A stretch of 29,959 nt of DNA from Rostrohypoxylon terebratum (lineage: Eukaryota > Ascomycota > Sordariomycetes > Xylariales > Hypoxylaceae), in assembly GCA_022497145.1 (NCBI GenBank), contig MU386056.1, positions 1 through 29,959 of the forward strand, in the 5' to 3' direction. Both the position numbers and the translations under genes were made by a program. Positions 9,066 through 21,068 of the stretch are shown here, in pieces. Position 1 is the first letter of the stretch; every line of letters begins with the position of its first letter. The notes under the pieces were generated by a model, which worked only from the letters and a program-made list of their open reading frames with translations, ran no database searches and had not been told where the DNA came from.

Positions 9066-11423
9066 TCACCACTCGATCTCCTTTTTCTCGCCGGACTTCT
9101 CTTTCTCCTTCTGTCTGCGAGCCTTCTCCTTGTCGTTGAGGCGCTCGATCTCGCCCTCGACAGTCAGAGGATACTTTTTGCGATATTCCCCGGGCTGTGG
9201 GGCTGAGTACGTCACGAGGAGCTTGTCGTAACTCTCGCGCTCCTCTTTGTTGTTCGCGTACGAATTAGCTCTCTGCCTACGTTTTAAGGATACGTCGACT
9301 TGGGTGGCTACGTCGACTTGGGTGGAAACAACGCCAGGGCGGCTCGAATATGGTGTCTCTCGAAGGTTCCGAAGCCTTTGCCCCCCCATCGCCGTTGCGA
9401 CATCGCGTACAACACTGACTCTCACGATTTCGTCAAGAATCTCCTCGACCGGTTTGTCTTCGACCTTATCCTCCTCGTCTCCGAAATCGTTCTTCTTGAC
9501 GGTCACCCAAGAAGGGTACTCGGTGTTGTCGATATCGCCGTGCAGCTGTGAGTTTGCGGGGGTCGTGGAGTCGCTGCGCTCCCCACGTCGGAGTTTCATC
9601 TGTTCTTCGCAGAACTGTTCGAGGACGCCCGGCTCATCTTTCGGCTTTTCGTACTGCGTCAGGCTGGAGTCGCGTCGGTGGCGGCGGAACGTGTGTCGGG
9701 ACTGAGATTGGTGTCGACGAAATTCGGTCGCTTCATTGTATTGGTCATCATCAGCCTCTTCCATCTTACGTAGTGTTTCGAGAAACCAGGGGCGATTCCA
9801 CATACCAGCTCCGAGTCCGGGGACGTCGCGAAATTTCTCCTCCACCGACCGTTCGTGATAGTGAGTAGGCGAAGGTCTAGAATCAGAAGGAGCGTCGGGG
9901 CTCGGCGAACCTACGGAGATAAGAGCCTCCTCTTCAGCCGGAGTAGCTCGGCCGACCTCCGCCGATTCCTCATCCTCTTCTTCTTCTTTCTCCTTTTCGA
10001 ATCCCTTCGCCGTCACCCAGTCCCAATCTTCCGCTCTTCCCTCGATGATTCCATCCAACAAACTTGCGTGCTTTCCACGCGCTAGATTAACGGGTCCGTC
10101 TAGGCCCTTGAGGTAACAAAGTTCCTGAACCGGTGCATCGCACGGGTCTGGAGCAAAGCGGTACAGACTCACGTCGAATGAGCCGGGCTTATGCTGCTCC
10201 AGCTCGCGGACGGTCTGCTTGTAAAATCGACCAGCTTGATAGACGGTCTTGAACAAGATCCACAGTCTACGACGATCGTCCATCCACATATCCTCTAGAA
10301 GGTCCTGAGGCTTGGTGAAGCGCGCCTCGAAATCCAACACGAACTCCTTGCACGAGAATCCGGTGAAGTCGAGATATACCACGAGCCTGGTGAACTTGTG
10401 GTTGAGGTCGTTCTGGATCTCCATGGAGATCGGGTAGCTGTCCGACTTCAGGAGGGTCACATCCACGCCTTCTGTGAAGACATCCTTGACTTTGTTGGCT
10501 GCGAAAGCCACGTACTTCTTGGCGTCCTCGTGGTGGACGAACTCGACAATCACGGTGTATCCTATTGGCATAGGGCTTTTTGCGGTGGTGACCTTGAGGA
10601 CCTTTCCACCGCGGACCCGGGACATGATGTTGTAGAGTGGCATCTTCGGGTCAAGGCCAGTGATCAGGACCTTTCGTGATCCCTGGGTAGACTTTCCGGG
10701 CTCGGGGGCGTACTGGATGCCATACGTGAGCATGAGAGGCGGCGTATCATCATAGCGGTTACTGATGTCGCGTCGGTAGGCCTGGAAAGCCTCCTTGCGC
10801 TCATCTTCGTCCTTGAAGATTTTACTAAGGAAGTCTCGGTTGGTCGTGGGACCCGGGTCTTCGCTTCTGTCCACCTTCGTGAGGATGTAGTCTCGGTCCG
10901 GCTTGATAAAGATTATATCATTGCCCTTAATCAAGCCTGGCTGCTCGGAAGGCTTGAGCGACATGGTTTGTTTGGCAAGAGCTTGCTCCTCTTGCTCGAT
11001 TCTCCACCAAGGCTTGATTCCCAGGCCAACGCTGCCAGGAACGGTGTTAATGTTCTCATCACTGCGGATGATGTTAAGGCCTCGTGGGTCGACGGTGTAG
11101 ATGGGGTGGTACGCCGTATGAATCCCACAGCCATCGAGCTCGCACATCTTGCGAGGGTTCTCCGGCCAGTATCCTCCTACTTTGTGGGGGATCTTGGCCG
11201 AGATCTCCGCGCTGGAGGGGTTGCCGTGGATCACGCACGTCTGTCGGGGACAAGGGAATTTGTGTAAGCACGTGTACGTGTTCTCCGCCCTCGAGGGCAG
11301 GTACTCGGAACCAGCGGGCTTGAGATTATCAGGTGGTGCGATCTTGCACTTGGCAATTCGGTCGGCGAAATCTGCGGGGGGGAAGGGAGGAAACATATTG
11401 AAATCCGCGTTGCGAGCGTGCAT
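9066..11423 (-). CDS. large protein with two RRM-like regions, uncharacterised
   Basis: A single-exon gene of 785 residues that begins MHARNADFN and whose 3' end faces the chromodomain gene. The N-terminus carries clustered Cys/His (C52, H54, C58, C63, H66, then C94, C99, H102) that could bind zinc. Residues about 248-330 look like an RRM fold (RKVLITGLDP, GGKVLKVTT, GYTVIVEFVHHEDA). A second region at 343-425 (TRLVVYLDFTGF, RRRLWILFKTVYQAGRF) repeats that pattern more loosely. The rest is charged and probably disordered: an acidic stretch near 475-490, Ser/Pro-rich and His/Arg-rich parts, and a Lys/Glu-rich end. Near the C-terminus the peptide ATQVDV is tandemly repeated, encoded by an 18-bp duplication at 9291-9326. 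RNA binding is inferred from the fold only. There is no SET domain, so it is not Set1 despite the RRM. I do not recognise a named family. Confidence 0.85.
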   Translation of the reverse strand: MHARNADFNMFPPFPPADFADRIAKCKIAPPDNLKPAGSEYLPSRAENTYTCLHKFPCPRQTCVIHGNPSSAEISAKIPHKVGGYWPENPRKMCELDGCGIHTAYHPIYTVDPRGLNIIRSDENINTVPGSVGLGIKPWWRIEQEEQALAKQTMSLKPSEQPGLIKGNDIIFIKPDRDYILTKVDRSEDPGPTTNRDFLSKIFKDEDERKEAFQAYRRDISNRYDDTPPLMLTYGIQYAPEPGKSTQGSRKVLITGLDPKMPLYNIMSRVRGGKVLKVTTAKSPMPIGYTVIVEFVHHEDAKKYVAFAANKVKDVFTEGVDVTLLKSDSYPISMEIQNDLNHKFTRLVVYLDFTGFSCKEFVLDFEARFTKPQDLLEDMWMDDRRRLWILFKTVYQAGRFYKQTVRELEQHKPGSFDVSLYRFAPDPCDAPVQELCYLKGLDGPVNLARGKHASLLDGIIEGRAEDWDWVTAKGFEKEKEEEEDEESAEVGRATPAEEEALISVGSPSPDAPSDSRPSPTHYHERSVEEKFRDVPGLGAGMWNRPWFLETLRKMEEADDDQYNEATEFRRHQSQSRHTFRRHRRDSSLTQYEKPKDEPGVLEQFCEEQMKLRRGERSDSTTPANSQLHGDIDNTEYPSWVTVKKNDFGDEEDKVEDKPVEEILDEIVRVSVVRDVATAMGGQRLRNLRETPYSSRPGVVSTQVDVATQVDVSLKRRQRANSYANNKEERESYDKLLVTYSAPQPGEYRKKYPLTVEGEIERLNDKEKARRQKEKEKSGEKKEIEW
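9291..9326. repeat. 18-bp in-frame tandem duplication inside the RRM-like gene
   Basis: Two 18-bp units (9291-9308 and 9309-9326) differ at one base. They encode two consecutive copies of a hexapeptide containing TQVDV and preserve the reading frame. Confidence 0.9.
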
Positions 11424-14400
11424 GATGCAAAGAAAGATAAGATTCGTTGGTTGATGAGATGGTTTATTGAGGAGAGAAAGGTTTGGTGATGGTTTGTGAT
11501 AATTCGGAGATTGAGAAGATGAAATGTTGACAACAACACGAACGGGATTGGCTAATGTTCGTGCGATGTCAATAATTCGGAATTTCTTGTCACCTTCAGC
11601 GAGGAAAAGAAAAGTAGGAAAGAGGTTATTAGGTTTGTGGATGGTGGATGAGGTTAAAGAAAGTTGGTTGACTAGAAGTCGAAAGTTGTGGCGGGGAACT
11701 GAGGAGTCGTTACGTGGTGAGCTTGAATACTGGGTAACAATTGGTCCAAGCCTATAACACGGGAAGAGGAGATGAAAGTTGGTGAAGAAGAAATGAATTC
11801 GGGTGAAGAAAGAAAAGAAAAGTGGTCAAGTCAAGAAGAAGAGGGTGGGAGAAATTTGGCAGAATCAACTGATCTCACTCAAAGAGCCCGTAATACTATT
11901 TCGATCCGTCATAGCCCATTACAATAGTCATTGCCTATTATTTAGGAAGGAGCAGCTGTGAAAAACGCAATACTATTGGTTGGATTGAGAAGTTGTGTGC
12001 ACATTATAGTGAAGCAAGTCTATGCATCGAATGAGATGACTACGACAATGATCTCGACGAACCTTTACAAAATTTATCGAACTTTTATTTTTTATGGAAC
12101 GTCTTCATCCTGAAATCAATTTCGCGTCTTTTTGTAATATGAGTTTCAAACATTTTCGGCCAACATTAGCGTGGGGGCGTTTATTTGTTGTCGGAATCTG
12201 CTCATCGTCGCCTTACTAGTAGGTGAAGTTCTATCCTTGCCTTAGAAAGATTTTCACCTTTGACAGGAAGGGAAGGGACAATTAAAACGACTTTCATATT
12301 GTACTCGCCTATTTCAATGATTAACAGAGTAAATATGTCGCTTCTTGGAGGCTGGTACCTATTCAACCTGTATTAGCTGGTGGATAATCCAAATATATAC
12401 GCCATGTCCAGAGCTCCTAAGAGATTGCATCATTCATTCATATACTTCTTAGAATCTCCCTAGGAGGGAATCCATATGGATCATGTAGCTATGTAATAGA
12501 ACCGACCCATGAGACTTGGTACTTAGAGATATATAGGCGATTTGATATAGTGGCTGGATACCTAGTAATACCGGAGTATATAAGTAGGTACGTATATTGT
12601 TTTACATACAAGATTGAACTAGTCTTGAGGCTGCTGTGGACAAGCCAACGGGATAGTACGTCCTTTCCTTTCTCGTTCGTCACAACTGAGATTGTGCTGT
12701 AAGTAAAGATTGCCCTTGGCAACACAGTCGATGCCTGCCGTTGCTATAACTAGGTACTATTTGGGTAGGTACCTATTAATAGGTAGTAGGTATCTAGACA
12801 TTATGGGTTTCTTGGATAGATGAGCTAGCTTAATTAAATAACGACCCATCTAGCTACCAGTATCGATAATTTAAACGACAAATCTTCCGAGATAAGCATA
12901 GCAAAAATAAATCAAACATCCTGAGATATGTCCCGACGAGAAGCGGCCATACTAGGTTACTATGATCAAGCAGGGAAGCAAGCTAAACATATAACTAATC
13001 AAAAAAGTATATAAGGATCATTTATACGCCCTGGCCAATGTATATTTTCCAAAGCACAAGTATAGAAATAGGCGTCTTCAGATGCGTAGGGTTATGTGGA
13101 CGTGTATAGGAGTAGGTATGATTGATGATTATATAAGCATACGAAGACAGTTGCATTGACAGCGACCCTAGGAGTTCAACATACCACGTTCAAGATATTG
13201 CCTAGAATGAGAGGAGATACGTTCTCGGAGAGTTCGCTTGTATTAAAGCATTGGATATAGGCTACGGGGTTGTAATGCAATATACCTATATGTTCAGCGA
13301 TAGTTGAATTTGAGTAGAAGCTATGGAATTGTAGTCCGATTTGTGGCCCGAACTTAAGCGGATGAGTCAGATAAAACTCCCATGATACAACGACAAGCTG
13401 TATGGGTTGGCTCGACAGCGGGCACGGGGTATCAGACCTGAGCTATATTCCGATGGATTCTGGCTCTATCCAGTAATTACCCATCTGAACCTCACTCTCA
13501 CTCGGGGGGAACAGTACCCAGGAGCTGTAATTGTGACTGGTATATGTCATGGCGTATAAGCAGAGTAAGATGGAAGCATACTCCGAGCGTAACGAGGAGG
13601 AGCCATTATCCGTGGGGTCAGATTGACAACCGACGCTGCTGAGCGTCGTATCTTACGCGACACCAAAGCCTTAAGTGTTTTTCTTCAACCAAACATTGAA
13701 ATTCGTAATTCGGAGTCGGGAATGACGCCTTATCTATTCGAGTGACCGTCTCGTGGTACAAGTGAGGGATTTCGGGAAGCCCAGCAATGATCAATGAGAC
13801 TCACGCGATAGCCGATGCCACTGCAAAGGTATCACAAACATATTTCTGACTGGCATTCGTTAGCACAACCCCTGTAGGGATTTTCGCCCGGATTGTTGAT
13901 CCTCTGAAGTGTCAATTGACCTTTTAATGTACATCTGTTTTCTTGATGTCCCGCCTCCCCGTGCCAGCACGTTGCGTGTGTTCCGAATGATAAGCCTACG
14001 CATCCTTAGTTTCGAATAGGCAAAATGTTAATAGTGTTTGTACTGGTGCCTCAGCAACAGCTTATTGTGTCAAAATGACTTCCTACATTTTTTACTCCAC
14101 TTACTCACTTGACTATGCCGTGCGCATCGAATAATGTTAGCTCGCGTATTTTGAGAGAGTCCGATCCTAAAGTTCTCACTCAAGCTGCGACTTCGCGCGT
14201 TGGAAGTCTTTCCGGAGTTTCCGGATTACGCTAAGACCTCTTACTACGCACGCACTAGAGCTTGAATATTAGGTTGAAATTGGGTCATCTCGTGATAGGT
14301 ATATAGGTGGCCAGTCTGTCAATCTGCTGCGTCTAAGACGGACTGCCATACCGATGTTCCTATGAATTATTAGCCAATCGCTCTATAGATATTTGTTGAG

Positions 14401-15054
14401 GATATTGAGACCAGCTTTAGAGTAGACCCAATTGTCCAGCAGCGAAGCATCAATCCAAGATTTGAAATGTCACGAGAAGAACCAAAAGAACCAATGACCG
14501 TATTCTCCCGAGGGACAGGATCCCGGGAATAAACCATTCTACCCCCTGCGTCGATCGTACCGATAATGGCTCCTGACCCCCACCATAGACGCCCTAAGAG
14601 TTCTCACGTGAGGATCATTTCTTAGGAATTTGTTCCTGGTCGACCATGTCTCACGATACGAGGCGAGAGAAATTCTTTTTGGCGGGGTTTGTCGTGGTAC
14701 CGTAAATGAGGCAATCGATGCCAAATCAAGGACAGACGAAACGAGACTTGGTTGTTGGAGTAAAGTTATCCGAGGGCTCGAGAATAGAATTTGACGAATG
14801 GGTCGCCAAGAATTTGTAGTATGCGCCTATGTCCCAAAAGATGGATGATTTCAGCTAGGCCGCCGGGTTTCATCGCAGCGTCGCGCAATATAAGCAATAT
14901 AACTCCGCGGATGGCCGATGTGACAAGATTCTCACTCAACTTCGCTCGAGTATACTTCAAGCTGTTCGACCTGCTCGAATCTGGCTGGGGTAGCTGGGGT
15001 AATGGAACATCAACAACAACATCTGGTCTTGAATGAAACGCAAGCGTTAACTAC

Positions 15055-15081
15055 CTAGTCAGCTACGAGCTGCCTGACTAG
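15055..15081. repeat. short perfect stem-loop
   Basis: CTAGTCAG at 15055-15062 is the exact reverse complement of CTGACTAG at 15074-15081, with an 11-nt loop. Function unknown; such hairpins are common in this GTAGGTA-rich DNA. Confidence 0.6.
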
Positions 15082-16877
15082 AGAGTTGGTGGAATTGGTG
15101 TAGAGTTGGGGGTACGGATACTAGTTTACTACCTAGTATTGAACGGCAGATTTCTTGACCAGGGTGAATTCCGGAGTTGACACACACGTTACCTACCCCA
15201 GAATCCTAAAATTCCTGACAACGGTGCTCATGAGCGATGATCACACAGGCAGGCTACGTTCTAGCTCGCCTGAGTAGGCAGCTGATGTGGGCCTACTTCA
15301 CGATGCAGTTTGATGCAGTTTGGACGTGTGCATTGCTCGGTGGATGGTGAGATAAATGGCGGTCGTGTTTGTCGTTGATATGTGCGTTTCTCAGTGAATA
15401 GGTGCTTGGGAATGGAGCGTATGTACAGCAGCAGGACCTAGGTCCTAGATTGAGTATGTGGGAGCAGGACACGAGATGTTACCCCCTCCTTTTTGCCTCC
15501 CACGTAAATGGGTCCGCGGTGAAGCTATCGGCCTAGACACTCTGGACACTGGGGCATATCACGCACGCACAGCATTGGAGGGTTGGCTAAGCGGGGAGGG
15601 CTGTTAGCCCCATTTAATGCGTTTGATGATGCTAATGAGAGAGGTATGAATCGATGGAAAAGAGGGAAAAGATGATCTAAAATCTAGTCCTACCTAGTAG
15701 TAGAGTAGGTAGTAGTCCTAGTTCATATTCATAATCCGGACATAAAAAAAAAAGATCGGAATAAAAATGGATCTGGAGCATGCGCTAGGACGTTTGCATG
15801 TTTTTAAGTTCGAAATCGAAGTTTCCGTAGAACTAACGGCGTGGGGGTGGGTGACGCTACAGCGTACTACTACAGCCGAGGGAGTATATGGAGCACAGCC
15901 CTGGAGCCTTGAGGGCTTACTTGCCCGGAATTTTATAGGCTAACCTATAATGGGAGGCGATTTCTCCAGGTATTGCAACTTCCCCGTCTACATAGTACAG
16001 CTCCAGGGCTGTGTGTGTCCCCCACGTACAAGGTAGCCCTAGAGAGAGACCCATTAAACCTTCTTTTACCCTGGACTGCCTAGAACAGCCCCTCCTTTCT
16101 AATTTCTCTCTTCTCACTACTCACTTCTCAACCAAAAGAGAAATGAGGAAGAAAAAAAAAAGCTTCACCGCATATCTATCCCATCGCATTCATTCAACAT
16201 GAGTCTGTATCAGATTGCATGGATTATTTGTTTCATCCAGCATACCGTTCATCGGTTTCAAATTGGATTGGCCACGGCCCTGAAAGATTGCGCAGACTGA
16301 CAGAAACAAGCATAAGGGCTGGAGCATCAACCTGCAGTCCTTTGCATCTCATCTACATCCCCGCTTGTCAATTTCTCATGCTTGTCTGCCCGAAATAGAC
16401 GAAAGGAACCAATCGCTTTGTTGAGAAGCAGTGTAATGAAAAAGGACCCTGGAACTTTCAACGTCAGAAGCACATATCCAAGCCACTTACAAGTCCACGA
16501 TGGTACAATCAATCATCAATCACTCTTCGTTGTTCCTTACCAGGGGAAAAAGCTCGACTGCACACATGACCCCCCACTAATCCACCAACCAAGGTCAACC
16601 AAGGTCCAAGGTCCAAGGTACGCCATCACCGGGCTACATCAGGGAAACACGTCTATGTACCTACACTATGTACTTGCCTTTGTTAGTAGCCTCTTCGTCA
16701 CTACCTAGTAGCCAGTCGCAACACTCCTACCCATTCTATCGAGGGTCATCAAGTTACTACTAGAGGCTCTGTCGGGCAAATTCCGAATCCTCTGCAATCT
16801 CATTGGATTGCCTTAACATGAGTAGGATCCGATAGCTAGCCAGCCGAGTCCCGTGCTTAGTCGTCTTCGCCTTACGC

Positions 16878-16925
16878 CTACCTAGTATACTACCTAGTCT
16901 ACTACCTAGTCTACCTACCTGTCTA
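16878..16925. repeat. 12-bp tandem repeat, four units
   Basis: Four consecutive 12-bp units with consensus CTACCTAGTCTA: two exact copies in the middle (16890-16913) and variant copies on each side. It belongs to the CTAGGTAG-type simple sequence found through this window. Confidence 0.85.
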
Positions 16926-17329
16926 CCAGCTACGGTAGTCTCATCGGCTATGCGCCGTGACGGACAACCTAGATGTGCACGGCGAGAAAAAAAAGACATA
17001 ATTTTAAGATAATAGGTTTTTAAACCGTTGGTACCCCCTGCCACGGCCCCGTAGACCGTTCACACGTACTTCCTTCATTGTCATTACCCCTTACACTTGC
17101 TTCAACCTTTTCCAAGGCTCCTCCTCCGTCATACTCAGTTTCCACATCATAAATACACGTAACTCGCGTGGGTCGGACTGCTCTCTCCGTACTTGATCGC
17201 TTCATAAAACTCATATAACTATACCCTACCTCTACACATTTTCCTCCTCTTCATTAAGTTTCTCCCACCCACCCACAATCATATCAACCTTACTTTACAA
17301 CACTAAAATCTTTTAAAAAAATAATCTCG

Positions 17330-18268
17330 ATGACGGAAACTCTAGACCAATCTCGCCCTCTCACCGACGGGGTTTATGTTCCCACAGTTGCTTTCTTCAA
17401 AGAAAATGATGAAATTGACATAGAAGCAACCCAACGCCACGCTGTTCACCTTGCTGAAGCGGGTGTTGCCGGTCTCGTTGTACACGGTTCGAACGGAGAG
17501 GCCGTTCATTTAAGCCGGGATGAGCGCAGCCTCGTTATTAAGACTACACGAGCCGCTCTAGACCAGGCAGACCACCATCTTATGCCTATCATCGCCGGGT
17601 GCGGAGCCCAATCGACCCGCGAGACGATCCAGCTGTGCCAGGATGCGGCTGATGCTGGGGCTAACTATGTCATCATACTTCCTCCCGCGTACTATGGCGG
17701 TCTTCTTAATACATCAAAGATCGTTAAACATTTCTGCAATGTTGCAGATTCTAGCCCCATTCCAGTCATGATCTACAACTATCCTGGAGCTTGCTCCGGT
17801 CTAGATCTCTCCTCAGACGCGATCATTGAAATCTCAAAGCACCCCAATGTTGCTGGTGTCAAACTCACCTGCGGGAACACAGGAAAGTTGGCCCGCGTCG
17901 TTGATGGTGCCAAACCTGGTTTCTTTGTCGCTGGTGGCAGTGCGGATTTCATCCTTCAAGGCCTTGTTGTCGGCGGGAACGGCACTATTGCAGGCACTGC
18001 AAACATAGTACCTCGAGCGTGTGTTCGTATTTGCGAGCTATACCGCGCTGGTGAGCTGAAGGAGGCTAGAAGGCTGCAGGCAATCGTTGCCAAGGCGGAT
18101 TGGGTCGCCATCCAGACGGGCTTTGCCGGCGTGAAGGCCGCCTTGCAGCAATTCGAGGGCTACGGTGGAGAACCCAGGAAGCCCTGTGGGTTGCCAAGCA
18201 GCGAACAGATGGACATGATTACAAATGGATTCGCGGAGGTGATAGCTTTAGAGCAGAGCTTGGCTTAG
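17330..18268 (+). CDS. DapA/HOGA-type pyruvate-dependent class I aldolase
   Basis: A single-exon enzyme of 312 residues in the dihydrodipicolinate synthase / N-acetylneuraminate lyase family. These are TIM-barrel enzymes that form a Schiff base with pyruvate or a 2-keto acid. Visible signature residues are GSNGE at 53-57 (the GTTGE position of DapA), YNYP at 149-152 with Y149 as the catalytic tyrosine, and the Schiff-base lysine K178 in VAGVKLTCGN. The length matches the family. Filamentous ascomycetes make lysine by the aminoadipate route, so a lysine role is unlikely. Better guesses are 4-hydroxy-2-oxoglutarate aldolase or a keto-deoxy-sugar aldolase like the fungal galacturonate-pathway enzyme; the sequence alone does not decide. 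There is no signal peptide. It stands alone, with about 5.9 kb and 4.6 kb of gene-free DNA on its two sides, and its leader is pyrimidine-rich. Confidence 0.93.
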   Translation: MTETLDQSRPLTDGVYVPTVAFFKENDEIDIEATQRHAVHLAEAGVAGLVVHGSNGEAVHLSRDERSLVIKTTRAALDQADHHLMPIIAGCGAQSTRETIQLCQDAADAGANYVIILPPAYYGGLLNTSKIVKHFCNVADSSPIPVMIYNYPGACSGLDLSSDAIIEISKHPNVAGVKLTCGNTGKLARVVDGAKPGFFVAGGSADFILQGLVVGGNGTIAGTANIVPRACVRICELYRAGELKEARRLQAIVAKADWVAIQTGFAGVKAALQQFEGYGGEPRKPCGLPSSEQMDMITNGFAEVIALEQSLA

Positions 18269-18678
18269 TGAAAAATCTGGGGATAAAGTCCTAGTAGGGA
18301 TTATTGGTACTCAATGAAACATTGAGTGGACTGCGTACTTGGCGCTACGAGAACAAACGGCGTTAACAGGTCGGAATAATGAAAAAAAAAAAAAGAAATA
18401 AAATATGGAAACAGCCTGATTTGCTAGTTACGTCAACTATTGGTGTAGGATGCGTTTGCTGGAAAACTCTTTAAAAAAGAACACCTTTATTCGCTAATCA
18501 GCTAATGATCAAAAGGCGGGACCGTAAACCTTCAGTATGAGTATGATCCTCGAGGATTTACAAACTCACATGTTGCTTACACGATATACTACAACCTTCA
18601 CATGACACCACGAGAAACGTTACGAGCTGCAGGCGCCGGTAGCTGCAGTAAGTAGGTGACCAGTCTGGATTTGAACAG

Positions 18679-18702
18679 ACATACATACAGTGCTATGTAT
18701 GT
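18679..18702. repeat. 9-bp perfect inverted repeat
   Basis: ACATACATA (18679-18687) and TATGTATGT (18694-18702) are exact reverse complements around a 6-nt loop. The DNA is low-complexity, so this may be only a microsatellite hairpin. Confidence 0.6.
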
Positions 18703-19148
18703 ATGAGTATGTATTCGGGCAGACTTCCAGGTTGTCTATCATTTGCACGATTAGAGCATCGCGAAGTTCGGACGACGGCTACTATGGCGGTTAGAACGTC
18801 GGTCATCAGAAGCCCCCTATTCCCGAGACGAAGCAACGCCACCAATTCTTCTATGCCACAGCAGCACGCATGATCTGTGCTGCCACCATTACCCCAACCC
18901 AGCTTCACATCATGACGGCACATCGCATGCTGCGTACTACCTGGTCGATCTTCGCGATATCCATCCATTGGAAACACGTCCATCAACCGAGACACTCACA
19001 TGAAGGACAGGAACACAAGACCCTTCTGCATCATGTATTTGAGTCAATCCACGGTCGATCACCAGCTGGTCCGTCATAAAATGTCGGTCGTTGCAGATCA
19101 ACCCGAAGTCTTGCTCTCCCAACCCTGTACCCCGCAGTCTCGGACCTG

Positions 19149-19189
19149 CAGGCCATGCCGCGCTAATCCTGTAAATCGGGCATGGCCTG
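19149..19189. repeat. 11-bp perfect inverted repeat
   Basis: CAGGCCATGCC (19149-19159) and GGCATGGCCTG (19179-19189) are exact reverse complements with a 19-nt spacer. Unlike most repeats in the window it is GC-rich and not microsatellite-like. No gene is attached to it. Confidence 0.75.
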
Positions 19190-21068
19190 GGAAACCTTGG
19201 AAATTTTGGGGGGAATTCATGTTGGGGGCGAATAGTTGGTGTTTAGTGGTTGTTTTGATTTGGTACGGAGGGCGAATGCAAAGAATTACGCACGAAACCA
19301 TCCTCACTCTCTCGTCAGCGTCTGTCGCGCTATTATAATCCCCTTACTTGATCAACCCACTAGCCCAGCTAACCTACCAACCCGCAAAGTAGGTATATTT
19401 ACCCGAGCTGGTCAATGTCATGCATCGAGAGGTAGCATTTTGTTATGTGCCTCGGGTATGTATGTAATGTTAAAGTAATACCACATACCTTTTTTCACTA
19501 ACGACGGCACCCCCGAGCTTACAAGAAAAAAACACCGCCCACCGCCACCACCACAAAAGGACCACCACATACGTACGTGCGGATGGGAGGATCCTTCGGT
19601 AGCTGCTCTTCGCGACCTGGTTTTTTCGGCCACTCAGTGGGACCTTTTGGCCGTCACTCGTTCGCCGACCCAATTTTATGTCGGATAAGTCTGGCCTCCA
19701 ATCTTACGAGCCTGGCATGACTGCGACGCAGTTTTAGTAATAGGACGACGTCCTAGGGCACCGAAGCCCAACGAAGCCGCACCCGCATATTGCGATCACG
19801 GAGATGCTATAGCGTACAGAGAGAGTGGCGAGGCGCTTGTAAGTAAGGGAATCCAATGTCGGGCATTTTCCCCTCTTCCGTCCACCTCTGGCTAGTTCAG
19901 TTTCAGACTTCGCTGTTCGAAAGGGGCTTCTCAAGGATGTCCTGAGGGGGGCATAAGTGGCCGTAATATGATGACACGGATTATGTGATGCTGATCGAAT
20001 AGGTATATCATACGGCACAGTTTTCGGGTTTGTCGCGTGATGTTCATTGGATAAGAGGGTCGACAAAACCGAATTGAGTAACTCCAGCAGCCTAGGGCTT
20101 ACGCCGATGAGCGTTAAGCAAGTTAAGCAAACAAAGTCCTCGCGTCATCGGATCCTCTTAGGGCCCTAGGCTTTTCTTCACAACACGGGAGCGCGGCTTC
20201 TAGTTTCTCCAGTATACCACGGTCAGATAATTATGCAGTGACCAACCGATCTAACCCCCCGAACCCGAAATAACGGACGGGAATCATGACCCCCACGACC
20301 AATTAGGGCGCACACTTCCTCGGAGGTTTGCTACCTTCTTTCCCCACGTTTCCCTTAAACGGACTGGGGCCGCTGGGACCGCTATGTATTGTACGGTAGA
20401 TTATCTTATTATAAATGACAAATGGACCCTCTTCTAGCCCGTGTCTGCTTTCGATCGTTAAACATTCCCCCCCACTCTTATGCCTCTACCACCTGCTTAA
20501 AACGCTCTCACATGCGAACACGAGAGAAAGATCTGGCACACAGTAACCGAGCACCTTGCGTTACTTTGAGTTGCACGCTACACGTTGGGGGCCAGCGTTA
20601 AATGTAACGCAAAACCCATGTCAGCACCCGGCAGACGAACTGCTGAACTACCTAGCTAGGCGTGCATCCCTAGCAGCCAGGTAGTAGTAGGTAGGAATAG
20701 CGTGGGGTTCGCGTCTGCTTCGGTTGCGCTGCGTGGCAAAGGAACCAGGAAAAAATGCACCGGAGTTATGCAGTCAGCACTGAAAAGGGGGGTCTGAGAC
20801 CCGAAGGAACTTTTTATCCCACGAAGCAACTGCGGTTAGGTAAGAACCCGCCCAACAAAAGTTTCGTTTCAGTTTCATTCGAGCGAAGCAAAGAACACGA
20901 AAAGATACCTATGTCATATGTGTCTCCCTCGCTTGTGGTGAGCCGAAGAAAAACTGCGGCGCCACTTTGTCCGACTCGTGAGAGAAGTTTCCACGAAATG
21001 CTGAGACAAGAGCTTTGAACAACGATACCTGTCAATGTATTATTACCTAATCTTAAAATCATCCTTTC

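Larger units (their letters stand above)
11424..17329. other. long gene-poor region
   Basis: About 5.9 kb with no gene I can support. Open frames are all under about 110 codons and overlap on both strands. It contains the promoter of the RRM-like gene at its left end, AT-rich stretches (12.0-13.3 kb), many CTAGGTAG/GTAGGTA simple repeats, a 12-bp tandem repeat (16878-16925), four copies of CCAAGGT (16589-16619) and a stem-loop at 15055-15081. A frame at 14791-15036 (+) and its opposite at 14766-14960 (-) were considered and left out for lack of any recognisable motif. The last 100 bp are the pyrimidine-rich leader of the aldolase gene. Confidence 0.55.

Noticed and set aside
9247..11323. Several + strand frames over the RRM-like gene
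   Set aside because: Shadows of the 785-codon minus-strand frame, with low-complexity composition.
9066..11423. Set1-type histone methyltransferase, suggested by the RRM
   Set aside because: There is no SET domain or post-SET cysteines at the C-terminus, and the RRM-like segment does not match the Set1 RRM as I know it.
14766..15036. Opposed short frames (64 and 81 codons) in the gene-poor region
   Set aside because: Neither has a recognisable motif, and the overlap on both strands gives no basis to choose a coding strand.
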